Shown here one piece after another: positions 1 to 31,300 of a stretch of DNA of 64,000 nucleotides (positions are counted from its first letter, which is position 1; every line of letters begins with the position of its first letter). The stretch is from the NCBI GenBank assembly GCA_963931865.1, contig OZ007515.1, positions 3,844,701 through 3,908,700 on the forward strand, read 5' to 3'. Made by a program: the position numbers and the translations under genes. Source of the stretch: Axinella damicornis (lineage: Eukaryota > Porifera > Demospongiae > Axinellida > Axinellidae). The notes below the pieces were generated by a model that was not told the DNA's origin, ran no database searches, and saw only the letters and a list, made by a program, of their open reading frames with translations.

Positions 1-768
1 AGGACGCTACGCTTTGCGTGTTATTCAAAACATCTACACGTTCAATGCTCGGTGGTACCTTTTGCTGTTCTGAGACCCAGTACGCCCACATTCATTTTAG
101 GTCTTTCTACCGTCTTTCTACCCTTGACGTCACTCACATGAGGAAATGTACCAGGCCCTTCCCGCTTTCCGTACTGCAAGTGACGAAAAGCTGGGCATGG
201 GACTGGGAACGAGGCTAGATACAGGCTGTTTTGGAGGTGACAATCATCAGGGAATGAGTAAGTCGACATAACATACACTTATTTTCCAACAGCAGACGCA
301 AGATTGAAACTGTACCTGGTCTTCCATTAGTGCCACAAGAGGTGAGACAACGAGTGTAATGCAGGGGGTCTTTTGGGCATAGAGGTAGGCAGGCAGCTGG
401 TAACAGAGAGACTTGCCAGTGCCAGTGGAGAGAACGACGAGAGTGGAGATACCTACCCACAAGTCAGAGATACAAGAAAATGAATTCAATTGCAATTACC
501 AGATGGGCTAGCCTTGTTCCCAGGCCCGAGACGGGCCTGGGAATGAGGCTACAGATGGGCAAACCTGATAGGATCCTTGTGATGGCTTCTTCCTGCCCGG
601 GCCGAAACGACTCATAGCCAAACTTCCTCATAGTCTCGTAGACAGAGGCAGGTGTGTCTGAGACAAGGAATATGAACCACTTCGATCAAACATGCACACA
701 AAGTTTGCAATGAGCAACTGCAGCAGTACTATTATACGTGCATGTATATCTATTCATCCATCAATGTA

Positions 769-799
<31 letters not shown>

Positions 800-3700
800 G
801 CAGGTTGGTTAAAAGTTTCCAAAATGCAATACAAAGTGCAAACATTAAACAGACTATATTATTATGACTTCAAGCAAGAGCGCATGATGACATCATTGTA
901 GAAACAATGATGTCATCATGCGCTCTTGCTTCAAGCAAGCTCTTGTGTGTTATAAGGCATGTGTAATATCTTGAGGGCTTCGATAAGATCTTCGCAGAGG
1001 ACCTACAGCTACACATTACGTATGTTGACTTACATTCTGCAACCTCTAAACTAACTGTTGTGAAGCCGACCAGTCTCTGCATCTACACGTATCAGTATAC
1101 TTACCAATGGTTCCGGAACCTTCACTTTGGAAGACTGGCTCCACCGCTGGAGGGGGAGGGGGTGGAGGAGTGTAACACGGAGGTGGGGGGATGAAGGTTG
1201 ACATGGTGCCAGAGGTCTCAACTCCATCTCCATTTGTGGAATCTGCATCATCATCAATTTTCCTGTCCGCACGTATTGGTTCTTGGGGCTGTGTCCACTG
1301 GGTCCCCCCGAGTTTGATCCCCCTAGCCATCATTGCAGCTTGCTCGATTGAGGGAAACGGACTGTCATTTACAAGCAGCTTCAACGTCGCTTCATCCACC
1401 TCCTCCTCTCCTTGGAGAGCCATGCTATCACTAAACTGGACCTTCTCCCCAGCAAACTGACCTAGATTCTTGAAACCACCACTTTCTGTGCAGTTCATTG
1501 CCCAGTGGCCTGGCTTCCCACATCTGAAGCAAACGTTGCGCCCCTTACGACCACCGCCACCGCCACCACCACCACCACCACCACCACCACCGGAACCTTC
1601 CTGGTCCTTCTGGTACTTCTTCCACATTTTCCTTTTGTATGCAGAGCCAGTAATCTTCCCAGATTTCTTGGAGTACCGCTTGACCTTCATGTTCAGACGC
1701 ACAAAGTTCTCACTCACAGAGGTCGACCTGCAAAAGCAGAAAAAAAGGACAAGAATTGTCAGCACGTTCCCATCTAGGTATTACCTGTATGCACACTGCA
1801 TCCAAATCTTCGTATACTTATGTATCACGGGTAGTGTACGTATCTATAGTAACTGCTTACTTTGAAGATCTGGCTTGAAACTTTGATCCTATTTGGTCTG
1901 TGCTTGTGCCTTCTAAACTGTCGCTCCACTGATCTTCAGTGTCGTCTGGTGAACTAAGGTGATCGCCAGTAGACTCCGGATCCTTCTCCTTCCACTTCTT
2001 CACAGAGGACGGAGAGCTACTTTGAATCTTAGCACCTCTCAATCTTGTTGTGTCCTTGCTCATAATGGCTTGTGTGCCACCCACTAAATGACTAAACTGT
2101 TTCTCAACAGGTTGGGAACGTCCTGAATCCCCCTCCTGCTTCAGGCTGGATCTTGATCTAGGCTGTGGGACAGAAGGTTGGGAACGTCCTGAATCCCTCT
2201 CCTGCTTCAGGCTGGCTCTTGATCTCAGTTGTGGGACAGAAGGTGGGAGAGGAGAACTGTATTTTCGTTGCTGAGTGCTGATGGAGGATGAAGCAGTAGG
2301 TTTTGGAAGGGCAGGTCGTGACTCTGAAGGTGGTTGAGCATATGAGAACGGTTGAGTTTTTGAAGACGTTGCTGATGGTTGAATATCCGAAGCTGCTGAT
2401 GGTTGAATATCAGAGGTATTGTCAACATCTTGGGAATCTTGGGACTGAAGGTACACAAGACAGGTTGGAAGAGATTTCGGAAGCTCTTCACACAATGATG
2501 AACCATGCCCTGCAATATGATCACCTATTCCAGAAGCCGTAGAGTTTAGCTGGGATTGTGGTACGGTTTTGATACGCCTGGAGCTCAAACTTTCAAGCTC
2601 ATTGAAAACACTTTTTGTTGGAGTAGCTGTGTCGTATGCATTCTGCACCACACCAACTGTACGTTCAAACATCTCATGTTGTGAAGCAAAAGCGCTACTC
2701 ATGGCAACTTGAATGTCTTCCAATTTAGATAGCTCACTGTACTTAGACATCAAGTCGGTTTCTGGGACAGGACCGCCTTCGGACTCGGAACTGCTATCAT
2801 AGGCTTGCCCACACTCCGGAGGAGGAGAAGCAAGATCAGAATAACGGATAGTGCTTCCGTCCGTCTCACACACAGCCTCTGAGGGGGTTGAAGGAGAACT
2901 GATGGAAGAGTTTCTTCCATTGCCAGTACTGGTGCTTTCTAATGTTTGTAGGTTGCTGAGGTCAGGGGCGCAGCTTTCTAGCCACTTGGTGGAGACACGG
3001 TGATTGCGTCTTAGCTTCCTTGGGCTGGAGGAGTGCTGACCGGCAATCACTGGAGAGACGGATCTGAAGGATAGGGAAACCTCATCATCAGCAGCAAAGT
3101 GAACCTGCTCTCAGTTGAGTTACCCCACCTCCTGGACCAGAGGTACTAGCAAGCAACGATAAACTGGAGGATGAAGTCCAGGAAATGAAGATCTGATGTC
3201 ACCTGGAGGCCTCCTACATTTCTCATGTACTTGGGATGGAAGTCTAGGAGCTCCCCCCCCCCCCCCCCCAACCATCTTTTGTGTACCCAACTGGGGGTGA
3301 ATGAGCCCCTCCCACATAATTTTTGTACCTGACTTGAGAGTATATGAGCCCTTCCCACATAATTTATGTACCTGAATGGGGGCCTATGAGCCCCTCCCAT
3401 GTTTCTGATGTTTATTTCTTGTGACAATGTTTCTAGCTCAGGATCAAGTCGGAGACCTTGAGAGGAGATTTGAGGGCTAGCCTGCAGCTACAATAAGAAT
3501 GAAAAGTAATTATGAGGAGTTGGGAACATGCTTACATGTACTAATAGTTATGTGAAGTCATACAGTGGCTCACAGCGTTACCTCTGTATCTACATCCGCA
3601 CCATTTCCAGCGACATCTGATTCAATCTCTTGTTTTGGGACTACACTCTCAAATTCCTCCTGAACACTGACTTTGTCGATGACCACTGTCTTGTACCCTT

Positions 3701-6598
3701 GCCCCTTCGTCCATTTACGCAGTTTCCAAGTTGCCTGTCTTTCACTCTTCTCAACGCCAACCTCAGGAGGTGCCTTCTTCTTGTTCAGGGACACACCGAA
3801 CACACCGTCTTCATCCATCTGCAGGAGCAGAGCAATTCACAACAACAAACATATAATTCTATTGCCAAACAACTGCACATTGTTCCATTCCCATGCCTTG
3901 TCTTGGGAATTAGACAAAACCGCTTAGCGATCTACCTCAGCTGACTTTTCCTTCATTTTGCTGGGAGTCATTCCCACGTCCAGTTCTTCTTGGCTCTCTT
4001 TGACACCGTCCTTTCCATGCCTCCCAAGCTTGCTCTTTGCCTTCTGGTACTGACAATATGTATCTTTTGAACAAACGAGACAACAGATCAAGCATTTGGA
4101 TCTACACCACTAGTACTAGTCTCGGCCCCAGACCCAAACCAACCCCGCGCTGGGGTTGGTTTGGGTCTGGGGCCGAGACTACATTTGTACTAATGAGGTA
4201 CCTCTTATCTCCAGAGGACTGTCATCAATGTCAACCTGAAATAACAAATACTTACACTGATTATCCGACTTACTACTAGTGTACATGTAAGTGTAGATGG
4301 TATAAAGTGCAGAGTAATATCACTGAGAGACTCCATCGGAGTCAATCCAGACTGGTTCCCAGGCCCTCTGCAAAGAAGGCTCTAGGAACCAGACTATCCT
4401 CTGAAGAAGGCTCCTGGTCTTGGTCAGCCTTGTTCCCATGCCATTCTCACTACAGGATTTTGATCACTTGTACTATAGTACTATTCTCCCACCAGACTCT
4501 TTTCCGCTTCCGAGAAACAAGTTTGGGAACGATGAGATTATGGCTGTACTGCAAGTAACCACAGATGAGAGTAAGATACACATGATTGTATATTACCAAG
4601 AGCGCATAAGTAGATCGCCCGCCCGGAGTTACTCCGGGCGGGCGATCTACTTATGCGCTCTTGATATTACATGTACCTTTGTGGGTTTTCGTCCATGCTT
4701 TCTCTCAAACATACTCTCCCAACATTTCAGTTCCTTCTTCAGCAGCTGCAGCTGCCTTTTCCTCACTGAGGACACAATGTATTGAATTATGTGACCTGCA
4801 ATAACTGGGGTGCAGTATTTCAATCAGCATACCTACAGGACATTTGTGAGACATTTGCCAAGGCAATATCACAGCAATTTGTCCTGGCAAATGTCTTGGC
4901 TGGGATATTGCCCCAGCAAATAGAGTAAAGCACCAATGTTCAGCCACAACCAATAATCGGCCACTCACCACAGAAACAAGTAGCAGCCCTGAACTGGAAG
5001 ATATTGCCTCTCTGTGGTAGTTTGGGAATGGAGTAGCTGTACTTTAGTCTGGCAGCAATGTGCCTGGAAATCCCGTCATCCGAATATTGCATAAATCGGC
5101 GAACTTAACCAATGCATGGACATGCTGCTGTAACTTTCCGTATATGCTACAATCATGAAATAAAACGCAGCAGACAGCCCAGACCCTTCTTAGTGTATGC
5201 TCAGCAAACGGGAATGTCTTTGAAGGTAAATCATTATACATCAAAATATTGAGTGCTTCAAGCCCATCGATGATCGGACACTGAATTTGCGTAGCGTTTT
5301 GGTGTGGGATGGACTCCAGCTAATCACTAGGCCTACAATGTTGATATCACTAGAACGTACAGGTCCTTGCAAACAGAAGAGCTGCAGAGTACACACTGCT
5401 TAGTCTCGGAACCAGACCCTTCAGGTGGGGGAGGAGGAAAGGGTCTGGGCACGTTCCTACATTCGAGTTGTCCTCACGGAACGTAATTATGCGTGGTAAT
5501 TAGCGATCAACTGCGATACCACGCGCACAATCACAGTCGACCTGCTCGTTGCTCTCCTCGACTTTTTGTCAGTCGCTCGCGGGTAACGCAGTAGGGCACA
5601 GTGATTCGCCATGTCTAGTCACTGGCGACACAGAAAGCCTGGAGAAAAATCATTTCCCTGACGTCATTCGCGATCAACGCTTCTGATTCGTTAGGTCAAC
5701 ATTCCGACCTGGGGACAACTCGAATGTAAGATGGTGCCCAGACCCTTTCCTCCTCCCCCGCACGAAGGGTCTGGTTCCGAGACTACACACTGCTAACACT
5801 TTACCAAAGAGAATCATGAAGAGCAGCTGTATCTCGAGAACCACACAACGCACAGACACAAGATCGACTTGTACCGTTATGTTGGTGAGGGCCTGTACAT
5901 TCCATCGATTCCAGTATCCGTCAGGTCTGGGTTTTGATTGGGTGTGTCCACACCAAAACCTCAATGTCCGATCATTGATGGGCTGAAAGCACTCGACATT
6001 TCGATGTATACAGCAAATGTTTTACCACCAAAGACGATCACATTCTCTGAGCACACCGTGAATGGCCTGGGCTGTCTGCCGCTTTTTGCTACATGCTCGT
6101 AACGTGTACAGTTACAGCAGTATGTCCATGCATTGCTTTAATTCACTGATTTATTCGGACCATGAGGTTCCCAGGCACATTGCTACAAGTACAGCTCTGC
6201 TAGCTATAAATTTCCCCCAGTGCAGGAATGGGAGGGGCTGCTACTTCCTGTTTTCTGTGGTGAGCAGCTGACTATTGGCGATGGCTGAACATTAGTGCTT
6301 TACTCCATCTGATAAAATCTGAGGTGCGCTGGCAAATGTGTCAGCTTGGATTTGCTTTGACAAAATGTCCCAATCCTCGGTATTGCCCCGGCAACCATAC
6401 CAGGTAATATATTTGTCCCTGGAAATGCCCTGGCAAATTTATGTCCCGGGATATGCCCTGGCAAAATAATTGTGTCCCGGGTCACTGACCGGGAATTCTG
6501 GTCCAGAAATTATACAAAGTTGAGCATAGTTTCTACAGTTGAACATGTGGTCCAGACAATTTCAGTATTGGTGGTTCACCTTTTTCTTCGGAGTCCAT
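1..6598 (-). CDS. RECQL4: RECQL4-type RecQ helicase, 5' part (gene continues past left edge)
   Basis: RecQ4 helicases act in replication initiation and DNA repair. Exons on the minus strand, 5' to 3': 6598-6580 (MDSEEK), 4765-4677, 4235-4191 (tentative), 4049-3936, 3818-3582, 3476-3457 (tentative 20-nt microexon), 3063-1861, 1727-1105, 657-565, 452-316. Together they keep one frame for 860 codons. The N-terminus contains [17 protein letters not shown], matching the Sld2-like domain, followed by a VFGVSLNK motif and a WLESC motif also seen in human RECQL4. The exon at 1727-1105 has FVRLNMK, a poly-Gly run from a triplet repeat, and a CCHC knuckle [14 protein letters not shown]. The last exons give [13 protein letters not shown] and the Walker A segment STGTGKS, then [14 protein letters not shown]. 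The rest of the helicase lies outside the window. The two tentative exons were chosen because they have splice sites and restore phase. Bases 1-315 hold no exon I can see. Confidence 0.93.
509..551. mobile_element. Short hairpin MITE ('TAGCCTCGTTCCCAGGC' family)
   Basis: A 43-bp near-perfect palindrome starting TAGCCTTGTTCCCAGGCCC and ending in its reverse complement. It is flanked by an exact 9-bp direct repeat CAGATGGGC (500-508 and 552-560), which marks it as an insertion. It lies in a RECQL4 intron. Confidence 0.85.
764..800. repeat. (TATC)n microsatellite
   Basis: About nine copies of a tetranucleotide ATCT/TATC within a RECQL4 intron. No gene signal was seen around it. Confidence 0.9.
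875..928. mobile_element. Hairpin MITE, 'CAAGAGCGCAT' family
   Basis: Near-perfect 54-bp palindrome beginning CAAGAGCGCATGATG, with a few bases of loop. Flanked by the direct repeat CTTCAAG (868-874 and 929-935). A second copy of this family is at 4607-4663. It lies in the RECQL4 intron between the exons at 1727-1105 and 657-565. Confidence 0.85.
4119..4182. mobile_element. Hairpin MITE, 'TAGTCTCGG' variant
   Basis: Palindrome TAGTCTCGGCCCCAGACCC ... to its complement. It lies next to the donor end of the tentative RECQL4 exon 4235-4191, so the insertion borders that exon. Confidence 0.8.
4607..4663. mobile_element. Hairpin MITE, 'CAAGAGCGCAT' family, second copy
   Basis: 57-bp palindrome beginning CAAGAGCGCATAAGTAGATC with perfect arms and a GC-rich centre. 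The short direct repeat ATATTAC flanks it. It lies about 14 bp downstream (in gene sense) of the RECQL4 exon ending at 4677. Confidence 0.85.
4849..6480. mobile_element. Long foldback element, nested, in RECQL4 intron 1
   Basis: Roughly 400-bp arms face each other at about 4905-5300 and 5940-6330. For example, CAATGCATGGACATGCTGCTGTA in the left arm matches the complement around 6110-6140, and CCCATCGATGATCGGACA at 5263 matches TGTCCGATCATTGATGGG at 5964. The arms are diverged, so this is an old insertion. Outside them, both ends carry degenerate repeats of a CCNGGCAAAT motif. No transposase-like reading frame was seen. A younger palindromic element (5402-5788) sits in the loop. The element fills most of the intron between the first two RECQL4 exons. 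I infer a non-autonomous DNA transposon. Confidence 0.8.
5402..5788. mobile_element. Inner inverted-repeat element with target duplication
   Basis: Begins TAGTCTCGGAACCAGACCCTT and ends with the complement. Both sides carry ACACACTGCT as a direct repeat (left ending at about 5400, right starting at about 5788). Its termini resemble the short hairpin MITEs, so it may be a longer member of that family. No coding potential was seen inside. Confidence 0.8.
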
Positions 6599-6785
6599 GG
6601 CTCGGTTCACAGCACAGCGCTGCAGCACAACGCCCTCCTCCAGCCGCGAAAAGACAACGCATGCGTACTAGAGCGGCGAGGGGAAATCCCTAATCAGCTG
6701 TGCTCTTATTACCCGTTCACACACATGTCGAGAAGTAAAATTGAATGATACAATTCGTAAGTTTCACTGCAGGAATTGCGGAGAG
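6599..6785. promoter_or_regulatory. Shared divergent promoter region RECQL4/INTS8
   Basis: Only 187 bp separate the RECQL4 ATG (6598, minus) from the chosen INTS8 ATG (6786, plus). The stretch is richer in CpG than its surroundings (for example GAGCGGCGAGGGG near 6672). I infer a bidirectional promoter; no TATA box was identified. Confidence 0.6.
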
Positions 6786-27625
<20,840 letters not shown>

Positions 27626-28303
27626 CATTTGTATGTTGTGTATGCAAATGTGCACATCACTGCAGCCCAGACCACAGCAAAGCATGAAACTTTGATTCTA
27701 GTTAGATAGATAGATAGATAAATTTTAATTTTAGACAGGAAATGTCCCTTCAGCCACCTGGCTGGTCCTCCAGGGAGTCCTGCAGTTTGGGCTGTCCAAA
27801 CGCTCCTGACTGTTTGCATGAAGATTTCACTGCAAGGAGTACAAATCAAAAAGAAAAGACACCTATAGAATCCTGCAGCTAGGTTGACATAGAATGCATG
27901 TGCAGTAGCAGGAGCTTCGGCGGCTCATGCGCTCCTGGCAGTAGTTATAACAGGCACTGCATGACACTTCTCATCGCTACAAACAGGAACTTGACTCAGA
28001 CTGCATGGAACTGACCCACTTCATCATGCAAGTCCTCCACGAAGCTGTATGGCTATAGTCGTGCACAAAGCTGTATGGCATAGTTGTGCGCAGGAGCTGT
28101 CCTGTCAGGTATCGAGGCTTACCATAATTACAGTGTTGAACCCATCTGGTTTCCATGTAGCTGACAGCTGCCGGTTCTACTCATAAGAGAATGGGAATGG
28201 ATGCATGCAACTACAAGTTTTAAATTACCTATTAGACATCCAGATGCATTAAATTCATCAGCAAAACTACTACTATATCATCAGTCAAGTGTGCTGGTCA
28301 TTA
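27626..28303. other. Intergenic spacer between convergent INTS8 and GOT2
   Basis: 678 bp holding the 3' ends of both genes. It contains a (GATA)n patch near 27704 and an imperfect GGAGC... hairpin near 27908-27939 with GCAGTAG on each side. I see no gene. Confidence 0.7.
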
Positions 28304-31300
28304 TCACTTGGTGATCTCGTGAATCGCCTTGGCAACATAGTCCACATTCTTGGCAGTGAGAGAGACGACAGAGAGACGACCGTCTTTAGTCATGTAGATG
28401 CCATGGTCTTTCTTGAGCACCTCCACCTGGTCGGTGTTCAGCCCAGTATAGCAGAACATGCCAATCTGTTCTGTGATGTGCGACCAGTTGCGAGTGGAAC
28501 CTGGAGAGAGGGGGTCGAGGGAAGAATCAAAGAATGTTGATGCTGCATGTGGTTTGTGGATATGTGTATACCTTCACGGGTGAGGCCTTCTTGCAGCAAC
28601 TTTCTCATTTCCATGATCCTGTTGGCCATCAGCTTTAGCTCTCCAAGCCTGAGAGGGGAGGATGGGAATCCAGCCAGTCACCCGACCACCAGTATATACA
28701 CTTATTAACTAGCTGTGTAAAATGCTTACCATTCTGTGTAGATCTCAGGCTGTGTCATGATCTCCGTGGCGATCCTGGCCCCGTTGATGGGCGGGTTGGA
28801 GTACAAAGGTCGAACAATGATCTTTAGCTGGGACTCTACTGCCCTCACCTCCTGCTCACTGTTGCAGAGGAACGTGAGGGCACCAACACGCTCACCTGGG
28901 GAGAGAGAGAAAAAACTTACTGTACCAATCCTGCTCTCACGTGGCTAAAATGTCATCTTCAATGGAGGAAGGATGCATGTACAATGGAGGATCTGCAGGG
29001 TATCGTACAGTGCCACATTTTTGAGGAACCAATTACAAAAGGATTGGCCAATTACAAAATTACAGGATTGGCCAATTAAAGGATTGGCCAATTACAAAAT
29101 TTTCACCAAAATACTCTTCACGCATCCACAACCCGGGTAACCAGCCAGCCCACTCACATGCAGGCAAAGAGGCTTGTCATAGCTATCCAATTCTCACTCG
29201 CTCTGCTGCTCAACCATGCCCTTCTGCTCATCCACAAATAACGTAAAAAGTATGCGCCAAGAAATTTGGCGCTATATGGTAACCACTAACCTTCACATTT
29301 ACAGTATGTCTTGCTGAAGAGTGGCTACACTAGCTCCCTAGTCTTGTGCCCAGACGTCCATGCCCACCGGCATGCATAGACGGGGCTGGATACGAGACTA
29401 CAGCTCCTTTCATACACACCACCCCCTCACATACCTCTCACTCCCTCATCACACATCATGCACCTCTAGCACCTCCTCTCACCGTAGAGACCCATGTTCT
29501 TTGAGAAAGATTGGCAGAGTGCCACCTTATGCCCATCCTTTGACAACAGTCTCAGTCCAGCTGCATCCCTGTCCAAGTCTCCCGTGGCAAACCCTTGGTA
29601 GGCCATGTCCACAAGGATAAAGTGGTTCTTCTCCTGAGGTGGGGGATGGAGGCAGTGAGGTGCAGGTGGGGAGTGGAGGCAGTGGGGTGGATGTGGGGGA
29701 TGGAGGCAGTGAGGTGAGGGTGGGGGTGGGGGATGGAGGCAGTGAGGTGGGTGTGGGGGATGGAGGCAGTGAGGTGAGGGTGGGGGAGGGGGATGGAGGC
29801 AGTGAGGTGGGTGTGGGGGATGGAGGCAGTGAGGTGAGGGTGGGGGTGGGGGATGGAGGCAGTGAGGTGGGGGGATGGAGGTAGTGAGGTGGGGTGGGGG
29901 ATGGAGGCAGTGAGGTGAGGGTGGGGGTGGGGGGTGGAGGCAGTGAGGTGGGGGGGATGGAGGTAGTGAGGTGGGGGTGGGCCAGGGGGATGGAGGCATG
30001 CAGTGAGGTGGGGGTGGGGGGTGGAGGCAGTGAGGTGGGGGTGGGGGATGGAGGCAGTGAGGTGGGGGGATGGAGGTAGTGAGGTGGGGGTGGGGGATGG
30101 AGGCAGTGAGGTGAGGGTGGGGGTGGGGGGTGGAGGCAGTGAGGTGAGGGTGGGGGTGGGGGGTGGAGGCAGTGAGGTGGGGGTGGGGGATGGAGGCAGT
30201 GAGGTGGGGGGGATGGAGGTAGTGAGGTGGGGGTGGGGGATGGAGGTAGTGAGGTGGGGATGGGGGATGGAGGCAGTGAGGTGAGGGTGGGGGGTGGAGG
30301 CAGTGAGGTGGGGGTGGGGATGGAGGCAGTGAGGTGGGGGGGATGGAGGTAGTGAGGTGGGGGATGGAGGCAGTGAGATGGGGGCGGGGAATGGAGGGTG
30401 AGAGCGCAGAGCAGAATAAGAATTACTGTAATAGTGAAAAACACCACAAGAGCTAGTATCCCCTGCAGCACTAGCTCCAGCCGTAGCTCACCTTGCAGAT
30501 CTTAGAAACTTCTGCCCATTCAGACAGCTGAAACAAGACAGGTTCAGAAAACCAGCTAAATAGCATTGCACACAGATATTGTGAAGATGACAAAAGTACA
30601 CAATCCTACTGTAGGCACAAGTATGTTTTGAAGAGAGAGAAGTCAGCAGAAAAACAGTTAGCCGGTAGCCTCATTCCCAGGCCTGCACCGTTTAATGAAG
30701 AACACTGCCATTCTTCGTACAGAGAATGGTGCGGCCTGAAAACGAGGCTAGTTAGCTGGTCAGTTTTACAAATACCTTGAGGTCAATTCCCGTTGGGTTG
30801 TGCCCGCAGCCGTGGAAGAGGACAATAGACCTTTCAGGAAGACTCTACACAGACAGAGGAGTGAAAAGAATAATTCACAGTTGTACGTACACAGCTTTAG
30901 AGGGAGGTAACATGTAGGTGCATGGCATGGCCGTAGCAAGTGGTCCGGCTGGTCCGGTTTTGGCTGGACCAGTTTTTCACTCGAGCAAGAAAAAAAGTTC
31001 CTTGTATATAGGCTTCCATCAGTGCTTTACAGCATGGCAGAGAAAGTCATCGAAGTGCAGTACTGATTTTTTCCATGCTTTCAACAGTGCTGGTTTGACA
31101 CGACTCGAAACTCGATATTCAGGGGCTAGAGACGAGACCAACACACATGGAATGGAGACAGGACTAACACGTGCCGCCTTACTCACGGATCAGAGTATTG
31201 ATGGTGACGGTGTACCAGCCTTTTCAGCCAACTCACATTTCCTTCCACACTGAGAGTGAGGCAGTCACGGAATTGAAAAACCAGAAAAGTTAGACATGGC

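Noticed and set aside
29466..30471. 314-aa Pro/His/Leu frame on the minus strand of the GOT2 intron
   Set aside because: It is the minisatellite; only its C-terminal part overlaps a genuine GOT2 exon, in a different frame.
30918..31253. 111-aa frame in GOT2 intron
   Set aside because: No recognisable domain; its strand is opposite to the host gene and it lies between phase-consistent GOT2 exons. Could be an old repeat.
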